Positions 1 to 8,901 of a stretch of DNA of 64,000 nt are shown piece by piece. A program made the position numbers and the translations under genes. Each line of letters opens with the position of its first letter. Within the stretch, counting starts at the first letter, position 1. The stretch comes from Sphingobacterium sp. lm-10. GTDB lineage: Bacteria; Bacteroidota; Bacteroidia; Sphingobacteriales; Sphingobacteriaceae. The notes under the pieces were generated by a model. The model made no database searches. It saw nothing but the letters and a program-made list of their open reading frames with translations, and was not told where the DNA came from. Location of the stretch: positions 496,001 through 560,000 of the forward strand of contig NZ_JAMJWC010000002.1 in the NCBI RefSeq assembly GCF_023554555.1. The letters are read 5' to 3'.

Positions 1-1812
1 AAAGGCATCTACAAATGCTTCGGTTGCGGTGCAGGAGGCGATTCTTTGAAGTTTGTGATGGAGATAGAAAAATACTCCTATCCTGAAGCCATCCGATACC
101 TGGCCAACAAATATCACATTCAGGTGGAGGAGGTGGAGCGGTCTCCCGAACAGATGGCTAAGCAAGATAAGCGAGAGAGTCTGTATGTGCTCAGTAAGTG
201 GGCCGGTCAGTATTTCGTGGATCAAATGTGGGAATCGGACGAAGGGCGATCCATTGGCTTATCCTATTTCAAAGAGCGGGGCTACCGCGAAGATGTTATC
301 CGCAAGTTTGCATTGGGCTATTCTCCCGACAAATGGGAAGCTTTGGTAACCGCTGCACAGGCTGCCGGGTTTGATAAGGAATACCTTAAAGAAATAGGTC
401 TCGCTATACAACGAGAAGACCAAAGCCTGTATGATCGGTTTCGCGGACGGGTGATCTTCCCGATAGTCAACGTGACGGGAAGAGTGATCGGATTTGGTGG
501 ACGAACACTAAAGACCGAGAAGAGCGTGCCGAAATACGTAAACTCGCCCGAAAGTGATATTTACCATAAATCTGATGTGCTATATGGTCTTAATTTGGCC
601 AAAAAGGCAATTTCGGACGCCGACATCTGTTACTTAGTAGAAGGATATGCCGACGTGATCTCCATGCATCAGGCAGGCGTCGAAAATGTGGTTTCTTCTT
701 CCGGTACATCGCTTACCAGCGGACAGATTAGGCTAATCTCTAGGTATACCAAAAACGTCGTAATCCTTTACGACGGTGATGCCGCCGGTATCAAGGCATC
801 ACTACGCGGTACCGACATGTTGCTGGAAGAAGGGTTGAATGTAAAGGTATTGCTATTCCCCGATGGGCACGATCCCGATTCCTATGTGCAGAAGTTCGGG
901 TCGGCACATTTTAAAGAGTACATCAGCAAGCACCCGGAAGATTTCGTATTCTTCAAGACCAACATTCTCTTAAAGGATTCCGGCAATGATCCCGTCAAAA
1001 GAGCCGGTGTAATCCGTGACGTGGTAGAAAGTATCTCGTTGATTCCCGACGAAATTAAGGTCTCGCTGTACATCCGTCAATGTAGCACCTTGTTGGATAT
1101 GGAGGAGCGTATTCTCTTGTCGGAATTGAATAAGATGCGCATCAATAAGTCGGCGGCCAAAGAGAAAAAGGTAGCGGCTAGTGATCAACCTCCAGCAGAG
1201 TTCTTCGCTGCCATGATGGGTTCGGAAGAGCTGGGAGCTGCACCAAGCCAACCTACCACACAAAGCACTAAGCTATCGTCCGAAATACTGCAAGAAAGGG
1301 AATTAATCCGAATCCTGCTCAACTATGGACAGGAGCAAGTAACCTGGGATCCTGAAGTAGATAATATGCCGATTGCACCTTATCTCATCAATAATTTTGA
1401 TGATATCAGCTTTGAAGACCCTACGAGTGCCTATATTTTTGATGTGTTTAAAAAGAAAATGGTGAACTTCGAGATACCAGAAGCGAAGCACTTTATTTCC
1501 GATCAGCAGCCAGGCGTATCCGATCTTGCCGTTACACTCATAGCCAGTCGTTACGAACTCAGCCCGAACTGGAATGACGATAAGCGCAAAATCCATGTGA
1601 CCACCGAAATAGATCACCTGAAAAGTTTGGTTACCGAAACGGTGTATCGGCTCAAAAAAAGGAAAGTCGAGCAGGAGTTACAAAAGATTCGTGACGAACT
1701 AAAATCTCCGCAATCTGCAGTAGATATGGAGATATTACTCGCCAACTATAAAAAATATAAGGATATGGAGATGATGTTAGGAGTGTATCTGGGCAATACC
1801 ATCGTCAAGTAA
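1..1812 (+). CDS. dnaG: DNA primase DnaG (5' end outside window)
   Basis: Synthesises RNA primers for replication. The reading frame is open from base 1, so the gene starts upstream of the window and its first codons are missing. The first visible residues (YKCFGCGAGGDSLKF) are the second half of the N-terminal CHC2 zinc-binding domain. The TOPRIM catalytic domain follows: the EGYADV acidic motif near nt 640 and the DGDAAG metal-binding motif near nt 772. The C-terminal part, from about nt 1280, is the helicase-interaction region and is poorly conserved. It lies 10 nt before the YraN gene on the same strand. The identification is secure; only the start is unknown. Confidence 0.96.
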   Translation, partial: KGIYKCFGCGAGGDSLKFVMEIEKYSYPEAIRYLANKYHIQVEEVERSPEQMAKQDKRESLYVLSKWAGQYFVDQMWESDEGRSIGLSYFKERGYREDVIRKFALGYSPDKWEALVTAAQAAGFDKEYLKEIGLAIQREDQSLYDRFRGRVIFPIVNVTGRVIGFGGRTLKTEKSVPKYVNSPESDIYHKSDVLYGLNLAKKAISDADICYLVEGYADVISMHQAGVENVVSSSGTSLTSGQIRLISRYTKNVVILYDGDAAGIKASLRGTDMLLEEGLNVKVLLFPDGHDPDSYVQKFGSAHFKEYISKHPEDFVFFKTNILLKDSGNDPVKRAGVIRDVVESISLIPDEIKVSLYIRQCSTLLDMEERILLSELNKMRINKSAAKEKKVAASDQPPAEFFAAMMGSEELGAAPSQPTTQSTKLSSEILQERELIRILLNYGQEQVTWDPEVDNMPIAPYLINNFDDISFEDPTSAYIFDVFKKKMVNFEIPEAKHFISDQQPGVSDLAVTLIASRYELSPNWNDDKRKIHVTTEIDHLKSLVTETVYRLKKRKVEQELQKIRDELKSPQSAVDMEILLANYKKYKDMEMMLGVYLGNTIVK

Positions 1813-1822
1813 AGCGCCTATT

Positions 1823-2179
1823 ATGACGGAGAAGAAAGATAAGGGCGATTTTGGCGAGCAACGTGCACAAGCTTATCTTCGAAGTTGTGGTTACAAAATA
1901 CTTACGGTAAATTGGCGACACAAACATGTAGAAGCTGATATTATCATGAAGGATGGTGATATCTTAGTGTTTGTTGAGGTCAAGACCCGTTCCTCACTGC
2001 GATATGGCTATCCAGAAGAATCAGTAAACTATGCCAAACAAAAGAATATGGTTAGGCTGGCGAATGTTTATCTGGCTAAATATGGGCATGAGGGAGAAGT
2101 TCGATTCGATATTGTATCGGTCTTATCCCAAGAAGAGGTAAAAATAGAACATATTAAAGATGCCTTTTGGCACTATTAA
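1823..2179 (+). CDS. YraN/UPF0102 family nuclease-like protein
   Basis: A 118-residue protein of the UPF0102 (YraN) family, which has the restriction-endonuclease-like fold. Visible features are the N-terminal GE-Q-A-YL pattern (residues 11-19), D39 in the VEAD motif, and E52-x-K54 in VFVEVKTR; together these form the D-ExK metal site expected for the fold. The cellular role of the family is not settled, though a link to DNA repair or recombination is often assumed. It starts 10 nt after dnaG and is probably co-transcribed with it. Length is typical of the family. Confidence 0.9.
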   Translation: MTEKKDKGDFGEQRAQAYLRSCGYKILTVNWRHKHVEADIIMKDGDILVFVEVKTRSSLRYGYPEESVNYAKQKNMVRLANVYLAKYGHEGEVRFDIVSVLSQEEVKIEHIKDAFWHY

Positions 2180-2254
2180 AAATAAGGCAATGCACTTTTG
2201 CTATTAAAGTAACGACCAGTGCATCTAGCCATTATAGATTAAAAAAAAGAACAT

Positions 2255-3298
2255 ATGAAATACCAAGCTTTTGCGGTGTTGTTATCCGCCTGCTTATTCC
2301 TAGTAGGCTGTAAAAGTCAAAAAGGAAAATTCGAATTTGTCGCGCCGGAAGCAGGTACATCTCTGCTAAAAGGAGAGAAAGTACAGCTTGCGTTGCGCTT
2401 CCCAGATGAAACTCTGGATTCGGTGGTGTACTCGGTGGATGGGGATTTGCTAGCCCGCAAAACGGATACTGCCGCAATAGAGTTTGACACCGATAAATTC
2501 AACTATGGCAACCGTAGTTTGAGCGCCAAAATATACTATGCTGGTAAAGAAGATATCGCATATACCAATATCCTTATCGTTCCGCCTCCGGCTACCGCCT
2601 ATCAATTCGAAGTGATCAATACCTTTCCGCACGATTCCAATGCGTTCACCCAAGGCTTGCAGTACGAGAACGGGGTCTTGTATGAGTCAACCGGAATGCA
2701 GGGTCGCTCCTCGTTGAGAAAAGTGGATTTAAAGACTGGAAACGTCATACAGAAGGTGGATTTGGAAGATGAGCTTTTCGGAGAAGGAATGACAATTATG
2801 GGCGATAAGATCGTGCTGTTGACTTGGATGAATGGTGTTGGCTTTGTATACGACAAAAGTAACCTGCGGAAGTTGCAGACTTTTAATTACGCCAATCCAC
2901 AGCAAGAGGGGTGGGGCATTACCTATGATGGTACACGGTTGATCAAAACGGATGGATCTGCTTTCCTGTATTTTATGGATCCGGTCACCTTTCGTGAGCA
3001 GGGCTCTTTAGAAGTCTTCGACGACCATGGGCCGGTGAGCAACCTGAACGAATTAGAATATGTCGACGGCAAGATTTACGCAAACTTATATTATGCTGAT
3101 CGCGATGAGGTCGTGATTATCAATCCAGAAACTGGTGTTGTTGAGGGAAAAATAAATTTCGTCGGCTTGTACGATGGCAAGCGCCAGTCTACGGGCAATG
3201 AGATGAATGGCATCGCCTACAATGCCAGTACGAAAAACTTCTACGTAACCGGAAAGGATTGGACCAAGTTGTTCGAAGTACGCCTATCTCCGAGGTAG
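2255..3298 (+). CDS. Glutaminyl-peptide cyclotransferase, lipoprotein
   Basis: Glutamine cyclotransferase of the plant/bacterial beta-propeller type (PF05096), which converts N-terminal glutamine to pyroglutamate. The 347-residue product starts with a lipoprotein signal peptide (LFLVGC, lipidated Cys19), so it acts outside the cytoplasmic membrane. Residues about 25-110 form an extra N-terminal Ig-like region. The enzyme domain starts near residue 115 (FEVINTFPHDSNAFTQGL) and runs to the end, with the family stretches TQGL, GEGMT, GWGITYDG and NELEYVDGKIYAN. Its stop codon is 1 nt from the end of the convergent deformylase gene. The substrate in vivo is unknown. Confidence 0.92.
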   Translation: MKYQAFAVLLSACLFLVGCKSQKGKFEFVAPEAGTSLLKGEKVQLALRFPDETLDSVVYSVDGDLLARKTDTAAIEFDTDKFNYGNRSLSAKIYYAGKEDIAYTNILIVPPPATAYQFEVINTFPHDSNAFTQGLQYENGVLYESTGMQGRSSLRKVDLKTGNVIQKVDLEDELFGEGMTIMGDKIVLLTWMNGVGFVYDKSNLRKLQTFNYANPQQEGWGITYDGTRLIKTDGSAFLYFMDPVTFREQGSLEVFDDHGPVSNLNELEYVDGKIYANLYYADRDEVVIINPETGVVEGKINFVGLYDGKRQSTGNEMNGIAYNASTKNFYVTGKDWTKLFEVRLSPR

Positions 3299-3299
3299 G

Positions 3300-3980
3300 C
3301 TACAATCGAGGCGCCCCCTCTTTCGCAGAGAATTTTATAGATGTGTTTAACGAGGTGCTCGGCGTTGCTTCTTGTTCCTCGACACGATCCGGATAAAGGA
3401 TGCCTAATAGATGGTCTACCTCATGCTGAAAAATGACTGCAGTAAAGCCTTCCACGTTTTCTTCTTTTATTTCACCTGTAGGCAATGCGTACTGCAGGCG
3501 AATCGCATAGCTACGCTCTACCTCATCCCTTCTGTCTGGAATGGATAAGCAACCTTCTGCGCCTGTTCTCAGTAAGGTAGAACGCCAAATGATTTTTGGA
3601 TTAATATAGCTTTCAAACGGTTGCTCTGCTTTATCAAAACGTTGTACCCAGATCAAATTTTTATTGATGCCCACTTGCGGAGCCGCAATGCCAACCCCAG
3701 GATGCGCTTCGTCTTGCACGGTAGCCAACATACGATCTGTCAGAATCTGCAATAGTGGATCTTTCGGATCAATATCCTCCGAAACTGAGCTCAATACGGC
3801 CAATTCTTTATCGTTGGTAACCAAGTAAACGTGCATCGTTCCCGTTCCTTCGTTGATGAGCGCACGCTCATGCGCAGAAAAAGTGTGCATATTTTTGTGT
3901 TTTTCAGAGTTGTTTTGTGCCATAATAGTCCCGGTTTGTATCATGCACAGAAAAAGAGTATATAGATAAGCGTGGTGCAT
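3300..3980 (-). CDS. Peptide deformylase family protein with N-terminal signal-like segment
   Basis: Metal-dependent deformylase family. All three signature motifs are intact: GVGIAAPQ (residues 95-102), EGCLS with metal ligand C144 (142-146), and QHEVDH with two His ligands and the catalytic Glu (185-190). Unusually, the ORF starts with a hydrophobic stretch (LYTLFLCMIQTGTIMAQ) ending in a plausible signal-peptidase site, and about 90 residues precede motif 1, whereas a canonical cytosolic enzyme has about 45. A shorter start at M20 (nt 3923) would remove the signal but still leave a long N-terminus. If exported, it cannot act on nascent chains, so its substrate may be other formyl-peptides. 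Family is sure; localisation and housekeeping role are not. Confidence 0.88.
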   Translation of the reverse strand: MHHAYLYTLFLCMIQTGTIMAQNNSEKHKNMHTFSAHERALINEGTGTMHVYLVTNDKELAVLSSVSEDIDPKDPLLQILTDRMLATVQDEAHPGVGIAAPQVGINKNLIWVQRFDKAEQPFESYINPKIIWRSTLLRTGAEGCLSIPDRRDEVERSYAIRLQYALPTGEIKEENVEGFTAVIFQHEVDHLLGILYPDRVEEQEATPSTSLNTSIKFSAKEGAPRL

Positions 3981-4047
3981 AGGGCGTGGATTAGTTTATT
4001 CAAATGTATAGATTTTTCCGGAGTCTGGCATAGTACACTTTAAATCG

Positions 4048-4055
4048 TATTTTTG
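4048..4055 (+). promoter_or_regulatory. Candidate -7 box upstream of ruvX
   Basis: TATTTTTG matches the Bacteroidota -7 consensus TAnnTTTG and ends 11 nt before the ruvX ATG. No convincing -33 TTTG is present at 19-21 nt spacing. Confidence 0.4.
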
Positions 4056-4066
4056 TAAAAAAAGAT

Positions 4067-4483
4067 ATGCGCATACTGGCTTTCGATTACGGAACCAAAA
4101 GAGTAGGTATTGCTGTTACGGATCCGTTGCAGATCATTGCCAATCCATTAACGACATTACACCCAGAAAAACTGTGGCCGTTCCTGCACGAATATATGCT
4201 GAGCGAAGCCGTTGTGACTTTTGTCGTCGGAAAGCCTCGGCAATTGGACGGCACGGATTCACAGTCAGCAGCGCATGTGGTGGGTTTCATCCGCAGATTA
4301 CAGCGCGAATTTCCGACCATACCCGTCGTAGAGATAGACGAGCGTTTCACCTCCAAGATGGCATCTGCTGCGATTTCGCAAAGTGGCATGAGTCGCAAAA
4401 AAAGGCAAAACAAGGAAACGGTAGATACGGTATCGGCTACCATCATCTTACAAGATTATTTGAACAGCAAATCCATATATTAA
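4067..4483 (+). CDS. ruvX: RuvX/YqgF putative pre-16S rRNA nuclease
   Basis: A 138-residue member of the YqgF family (RNase H-like fold), implicated in 5' maturation of 16S rRNA and historically called a Holliday junction resolvase. The acidic catalytic residues are visible: D7 in LAFDYGTKRVG, E92 in IDERFTS, and D120 in KETVDTVSA. The stop codon overlaps the ATG of ybeY by one base (TAATG), which indicates translational coupling. The pairing with ybeY, another 16S processing factor, fits a joint role in rRNA maturation. Confidence 0.93.
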   Translation: MRILAFDYGTKRVGIAVTDPLQIIANPLTTLHPEKLWPFLHEYMLSEAVVTFVVGKPRQLDGTDSQSAAHVVGFIRRLQREFPTIPVVEIDERFTSKMASAAISQSGMSRKKRQNKETVDTVSATIILQDYLNSKSIY

Positions 4484-4917
4484 TGGCATTAAAGGATATC
4501 ACATTCTTTGTCGAGGAGATCGACTTCACGTTAAAGCAAAAGCAAAAAATTCGACAGTGGATCGGGGATACCATCAAAGCAGAGGGTTTCGGTCGCGTCG
4601 GTGAATTAAACTTCATCTTCTGCTCTGATGCGTATTTGCTGGAGATAAACAAGCAATACCTGAATCATGATACATTTACCGATATCGTCACTTTCGACAG
4701 CTCAGAAGAAGAGCATGTGGTATCCGGAGATATATTTATATCCGTCGACCGAATTCAGGAAAACGCGCAAAAATTTGATGTGCCGGAGAGCGATGAACTG
4801 CATCGCGTTATTATACACGGCGTACTGCACCTGTGTGGATATCTGGACAAAAAAGCAGAGGATAAAAAACTGATGACGGCCAAAGAAGACCATTATTTGG
4901 GAACCAGAGCATTCTAG
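4483..4917 (+). CDS. ybeY: Endoribonuclease YbeY
   Basis: Zinc-dependent rRNA maturation endonuclease, 144 residues. The start at 4483 (MALKDITFF) is chosen because it overlaps the ruvX stop; the frame stays open upstream into ruvX, but that extension does not resemble the family. The metal-site motif reads HGVLHLCGYLDK, with H112 and H116 present but the third ligand of the usual HGxLHLxGYDH motif not a histidine; D122 is at or beside that place. Substitution there is, to my knowledge, common in Bacteroidota. It is followed by a bidirectional terminator shared with ndk. Confidence 0.92.
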   Translation: MALKDITFFVEEIDFTLKQKQKIRQWIGDTIKAEGFGRVGELNFIFCSDAYLLEINKQYLNHDTFTDIVTFDSSEEEHVVSGDIFISVDRIQENAQKFDVPESDELHRVIIHGVLHLCGYLDKKAEDKKLMTAKEDHYLGTRAF

Positions 4918-4957
4918 TAGATTTTGGGTCCAACAGGTTTGGTCCTGATCTAAAAGT

Positions 4958-4994
4958 AAAAAGGCCTGAATTAATAAATAATTCAGGCCTTTTT
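4958..4994. terminator. Bidirectional terminator between ybeY and ndk
   Basis: A perfect 14-bp inverted repeat (AAAAAGGCCTGAAT and its complement) with a 9-nt loop, A-rich on the left and T-rich on the right, so it can terminate both convergent genes. Confidence 0.88.
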
Positions 4995-5010
4995 ATCAAA
5001 GCTGGGTAGA

Positions 5011-5430
5011 CTAGAAGCGCTCTAATTGAGAGAAGAAGAAATCTCCTTCAATAGCCGCATTCTCATCCGAATCCGAACCGTGAACAGCGTTCGCTTCGAT
5101 AGATTTTGCATATTTATTGCGAATAGTACCTTCATCCGCTTTAGCTGGATCGGTAGCACCGATCAATGTGCGGAAATCCTCTACTGCATTTTCTTTTTCT
5201 AGGATCGCGGCTACAATAGGTCCTGAAGTCATGAATTGCACCAACTCTCCGTAAAATGGACGCTCTTTATGTACTGCATAAAAATTACCTGCCGTTGCAT
5301 CCGAAAGATGTACATATTTCATCGCTACGATTTTAAAACCGCCAGCGGTAATGTCGTTCAAGATTGCTCCGATATGTCCGTTTGCTACTGCATCCGGCTT
5401 AATCATCGTAAAAGTTCTATTTGTTGCCAT
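5011..5430 (-). CDS. ndk: Nucleoside diphosphate kinase
   Basis: Transfers the terminal phosphate of ATP to other (d)NDPs by a phospho-histidine intermediate. The 139-residue product has the phosphohistidine H117 in NAVHGSDS and the N-terminal [10 protein letters not shown] motif. The frame is open 7 codons further upstream (nt 5451), but the start at 5430 (MATNRTFT) matches the family and leaves room for the promoter box. Single gene, facing ybeY across a shared terminator. Confidence 0.96.
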   Translation of the reverse strand: MATNRTFTMIKPDAVANGHIGAILNDITAGGFKIVAMKYVHLSDATAGNFYAVHKERPFYGELVQFMTSGPIVAAILEKENAVEDFRTLIGATDPAKADEGTIRNKYAKSIEANAVHGSDSDENAAIEGDFFFSQLERF

Positions 5431-5448
5431 AATGGTTGAAATTTTATG

Positions 5449-5456
5449 CAAAGGTA
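5449..5456 (-). promoter_or_regulatory. Candidate -7 box upstream of ndk
   Basis: Read on the minus strand, TACCTTTG matches TAnnTTTG, 18 nt before the ndk ATG. A run of T lies about 17-22 nt further upstream, where a -33 element is expected. Confidence 0.45.
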
Positions 5457-5506
5457 AGAATTTGTCGGTGGAAAAAAGAGCTGGTATCCGACAAATTATT
5501 AGGTGA

Positions 5507-6085
5507 TTATTGTAGCGTGGCGGCTACTAAATAGGGAAGCATCTCCTTCTGGAAGGAGATGAAATTTTTTCGTACGTCCGCATCAGATACTGCAGTAAAG
5601 GCAAAGGAAAATACAATGTTCTTGCTGCATTTGATTAAAAAAGTCAACTTATCTTCGGATACGACTGTGCCGATAGTTTCATTTTGGATAAAGGAACTCA
5701 ATAGTAAGAATTCCAAATCGTCTGATAAAATTTTGAGGTATTCCTGCGCGTTGGCAGATTCTCGGATAAACTCCCAACCAATGAACTCGTTGCAAACAGT
5801 ATAGGTCACACGACTCACCCTCAATATAGTTTTGGCTAAGAAAGTATGTAAATCCTGCTCGCCGACTTCCTTCCGTAAAATGTCTTCGACATTTTCCCTG
5901 ATATAGTCCATTAACACGGCGTGCAGGATAAGTTCTTTGCTGCTATAATACTTGTAAAACGTGGCTTTGGCCACATTGGCATAACGAGCCAATTGGTTGA
6001 CGCTGGTTTTATTGTAGCCATAGCGCCGAAACAGCTCGCGCGCCGCTATTTTTATATTATTGGCAATAATAATATCCGTTTCCAT
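5507..6085 (-). CDS. TetR/AcrR family transcriptional regulator
   Basis: A 192-residue DNA-binding regulator. The N-terminal helix-turn-helix is clear ([20 protein letters not shown] followed by [18 protein letters not shown], about residues 12-55). The C-terminal ligand-binding domain is helical and not assignable to a known ligand class. It stands alone between ndk and pheS on the minus strand and no transporter lies next to it, so the regulated genes cannot be predicted from context. Confidence 0.9.
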   Translation of the reverse strand: METDIIIANNIKIAARELFRRYGYNKTSVNQLARYANVAKATFYKYYSSKELILHAVLMDYIRENVEDILRKEVGEQDLHTFLAKTILRVSRVTYTVCNEFIGWEFIRESANAQEYLKILSDDLEFLLLSSFIQNETIGTVVSEDKLTFLIKCSKNIVFSFAFTAVSDADVRKNFISFQKEMLPYLVAATLQ

Positions 6086-6137
6086 AAGATTGTGCTTTAT
6101 TGGGGCGGATGTTTATAACGATTTTCGCGCTGTTTTG

Positions 6138-7178
6138 TTATAAGATTTCAGTTTCGAATTGGGATAAGAAGCGGGTGTCGTTTTCCGAAAATAACCGAAG
6201 ATCGCGGATTTCGTATTTAAGGTTGGTGATACGCTCAATACCCATTCCAAAGGCAAATCCACTGTATTTTTTGGAGTCAATGCCGCAATTTTCCAATACA
6301 TTTGGGTCTACCATACCACAGCCGAGAATTTCTACCCAGCCGGAGTTTTTACATAGCTGACAGCCTTTTCCTTTACAGATGGTACACGAAATGTCCATCT
6401 CTGCCGAGGGCTCTGTAAATGGAAAATAAGAGGGACGAAAGCGTACTTTTGTACCTTCCCCATACAACTCTTGCACAAAGTGAAAAAGGGTTTGTTTTAA
6501 GTCGGCAAACGATACGTTCTCATCCACGTAAAGACCTTCTACCTGATGAAAAAAGCAATGAGCTCGTGCAGAAATTGCCTCGTTGCGGAACACTCTTCCT
6601 GGCATGATGGCACGGAATGGCGGTTTGCCAGCCTGCATCAAGCGGACTTGTACAGATGAAGTATGGGTCCGCAATGCAATGTCGTTTCTATCTTGCTTTT
6701 TAATAAAAAAAGTGTCCTGCATATCTCGAGCAGGATGCTCAGGTGGGAAATTTAAAGCAGAAAAGTTATGCCAATCATCCTCAATCTCTGGTCCTTCTGC
6801 AACAATAAATCCTAGCTTTTTGAAGATTTCAACAATCTCCTTACGTACTAGTGAAAGCGGATGGCGTGAACCGAGTTGAAATCCTTCTCCTGGAAGTGTA
6901 AGATCTCCATCGAAAGGTTTGTCTTGACTTTGATTGGAGTCACCGACTGTATCAAGTGCATTCTTTAGCGTAGACTCTGCTAGGATTTTAAATTCATTCA
7001 ATACTTTTCCGAGCGTCCTCTTCTCTTCGGTAGAGACCGACTTAAACTCTTCAAATAAGGATTTTACAATACCTTTAGATACCAAAAACTTGAGGCGAAA
7101 TGCTTCAATTTCTGCTGTATTGGTTAATGAACTTTCCTGAATTTCCTGCGTATACTGCGCTATTTTATCTTGCAACAT
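6138..7178 (-). CDS. pheS: Phenylalanine-tRNA ligase alpha subunit
   Basis: Class II aminoacyl-tRNA synthetase subunit that charges tRNA-Phe as an alpha2-beta2 enzyme with PheT. The 346-residue protein has the N-terminal coiled-coil domain (about 1-85), the HPLSLV segment, motif 2 around RTHTSSVQVR and motif 3 in GFAFGMGIERI near residue 320. A four-Cys cluster (CTICKGKGCQLC) sits near residue 275, as seen in many bacterial PheS. pheT is not adjacent. The start M at 7178 is the standard family start and lies only 4 nt after a -7 promoter box. Confidence 0.96.
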   Translation of the reverse strand: MLQDKIAQYTQEIQESSLTNTAEIEAFRLKFLVSKGIVKSLFEEFKSVSTEEKRTLGKVLNEFKILAESTLKNALDTVGDSNQSQDKPFDGDLTLPGEGFQLGSRHPLSLVRKEIVEIFKKLGFIVAEGPEIEDDWHNFSALNFPPEHPARDMQDTFFIKKQDRNDIALRTHTSSVQVRLMQAGKPPFRAIMPGRVFRNEAISARAHCFFHQVEGLYVDENVSFADLKQTLFHFVQELYGEGTKVRFRPSYFPFTEPSAEMDISCTICKGKGCQLCKNSGWVEILGCGMVDPNVLENCGIDSKKYSGFAFGMGIERITNLKYEIRDLRLFSENDTRFLSQFETEIL

Positions 7179-7182
7179 GGCT

Positions 7183-7190
7183 CAAAGATA
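7183..7190 (-). promoter_or_regulatory. Candidate -7 box abutting pheS start
   Basis: On the minus strand TATCTTTG matches TAnnTTTG and is only 4 nt from the pheS ATG, so transcription would begin at or next to the start codon. No clear -33 box was found. Confidence 0.45.
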
Positions 7191-7260
7191 CTGGAAAATA
7201 TTAAAAATTCCTCGCGTAGATGTGCTGCAATACGAATCCGCTGGTACGGTTTACATCAGG

Positions 7261-7704
7261 TTAAAATGGAAGACCATCGTTATCATCGTCATTCTCCCGA
7301 AAGTCTACCTTAGTATCCTCGGGCTGGTCTTCTGGTCTGTCGGCAGCACGATCGGGTGATTGCGGTTCAAAATCAGAGCGTCTACCCAACAAATTAAAAC
7401 TGTCTGCTACGATCTCTGTCGCAAAGCGGCGAACACCTTCCTTATCTTCGTAGGTGCGTGTCCGCAACTTACCTTCTATATAAACCAACTTGCCTTTCTT
7501 CAGGTATTTAACAGCTAAATCCGCTAACGCGCGCCACAAAACAATGTTGTGCCACTCTGTCTGTTCAATCTTTTTGCCGTCTTTATTATAAAATTCGGAG
7601 GTAGCAAGGGGGAAGCTCGCCACAGAAACGTTGCCGTCTAAATAGCGAATTTCGGGATCTTTGCCCAGGTGCCCAACTAGAATAACTTTGTTTACGCTTG
7701 CCAT
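7261..7704 (-). CDS. ssb: Single-stranded DNA-binding protein
   Basis: OB-fold protein that coats single-stranded DNA in replication and repair. The 147 residues start with VNKVILVGHLGKDPEIRY, followed by the TSEFYNKDGKKIEQTEWHNIVLW strand-loop region. The C-terminal third is an acidic disordered tail (DDDNDGLPF at the end), the usual docking peptide for partner proteins, here ending LPF rather than the E. coli IPF. It is 17 nt downstream of mutY on the same strand, so the two are probably co-transcribed. Confidence 0.95.
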   Translation of the reverse strand: MASVNKVILVGHLGKDPEIRYLDGNVSVASFPLATSEFYNKDGKKIEQTEWHNIVLWRALADLAVKYLKKGKLVYIEGKLRTRTYEDKEGVRRFATEIVADSFNLLGRRSDFEPQSPDRAADRPEDQPEDTKVDFRENDDDNDGLPF

Positions 7705-7721
7705 ATGGATAATTTAGGGTG

Positions 7722-8774
7722 TTACTTTGGGAAGTTGTCTGTCCGCAAGAAGGAGAAGATCAGCTTATGTTTAGCTAATTTATCTAAATTTTCTGATAAT
7801 GTGTATATCCAGTTTGTTTTTTTGTTTTTAACCGCAATGTCTTCTGGAAGCAAGTAAAATTGTGCAAAAATATGCTGATGACTAAGCACTTGCTTGATCG
7901 GTGCACCCAGCGGAAGGGGTGAGGCAGATTCAAAATGCGAGGTGTACATCGGATCCTTTTCCAACTCAGTTACTTCGATAGGTGCTGGTGTTTCTATCAT
8001 GGGGAATTCGTGAAGGTTGGCCCAGATATCGCCTTCCGGTCGCTTTGCCACCATCACTTCCGAACCACGACGAATGATAAAGTAATGAAAATACCGCTTA
8101 CGAATTTTTACAGTTTTTACTTTTTTGGGTAAGACGTCAATACGGTTGGTTGCTAGCGCATCGCATTGGTCTTGGAAAATGCAACTGGCACACAAAGGCT
8201 GCTTTGGCTTACACACAGTAGCTCCGAAGTCCATAATAGCCTGATTATATAAACCTGGCTCTTTCTGGTTGATTAAAGAGTCTGCCAGCTCCTGAAACTG
8301 TTTCTTTCCAGCTCCGCTGTTGATATCTGTATCAATTCCGAAAACGCGGGATAGCACACGGTATACGTTGCCATCTACCACCGCGCGTACCTCATTGCTG
8401 GAAAAAGAAGAGATGGCACTGGCTGTATATGCTCCGATTCCTGGCAGCTGAATCACCTCTGCATAAGAGGTAGGGAAAAAGCCGTTGAAATCTGTCATAA
8501 CTGCTTTTGCCGCTTTATGCATGTTGCGAGCCCGAGAATAATAACCCAATCCTTGCCAAAGTCGTAAGATAAGATCTTCATTTGCATGTGCAAAATCACG
8601 AACGGTAGGTAGCTGTGTTACAAAAGTCTGAAAATAAGGTAAGCCCTGCTCTACTCGCGTCTGCTGTAAGATGATCTCTGAAAGCCAGATAATGTAGGGG
8701 TCCGAGGTTTGCCGCCAGGGTAATTCCCGCCCATGTTGGCGGTACCAGGAGATGAGCTTTACAGAAAATGACAT
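7722..8774 (-). CDS. mutY: A/G-specific adenine glycosylase MutY
   Basis: Removes adenine mispaired with 8-oxoguanine. With the start at 8774 (MSFSVKLISWYR, 350 residues) the N-terminus matches the family; the frame runs 12 codons further upstream but that part is not conserved. Catalytic E33 (SEIILQQTRV), helix-hairpin-helix LPGIGAYTA (110-118) and catalytic D134 (VDGNV) are present. The [4Fe-4S] ligands are C188, C195, C198 and C204. The C-terminal part (about 225-340) is the NUDIX-like domain that recognises 8-oxoG. A weak -7-like box (AACCTTTG) lies 5 nt before the ATG. Confidence 0.95.
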   Translation of the reverse strand: MSFSVKLISWYRQHGRELPWRQTSDPYIIWLSEIILQQTRVEQGLPYFQTFVTQLPTVRDFAHANEDLILRLWQGLGYYSRARNMHKAAKAVMTDFNGFFPTSYAEVIQLPGIGAYTASAISSFSSNEVRAVVDGNVYRVLSRVFGIDTDINSGAGKKQFQELADSLINQKEPGLYNQAIMDFGATVCKPKQPLCASCIFQDQCDALATNRIDVLPKKVKTVKIRKRYFHYFIIRRGSEVMVAKRPEGDIWANLHEFPMIETPAPIEVTELEKDPMYTSHFESASPLPLGAPIKQVLSHQHIFAQFYLLPEDIAVKNKKTNWIYTLSENLDKLAKHKLIFSFLRTDNFPK

Positions 8775-8901
8775 GAGGCCAAAGGTTGAAAATTTCGTGC
8801 CGAATTGCAAAAACTAGTGTTAAAAATTGTGAAATACCCAGGACGGGTGGGAATATTCATTAAGTTTGCCACTCGTGTAAAAAAATAAAAGAGTAAAAAC
8901 T

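Noticed and set aside
1303-1617. Minus-strand ORFs within dnaG
   Set aside because: Shadows of the real gene; no independent support.
4174-4482. Upstream extension of the ybeY frame inside ruvX
   Set aside because: The extension overlaps ruvX out of frame and does not resemble YbeY; the TAATG junction marks the real start.
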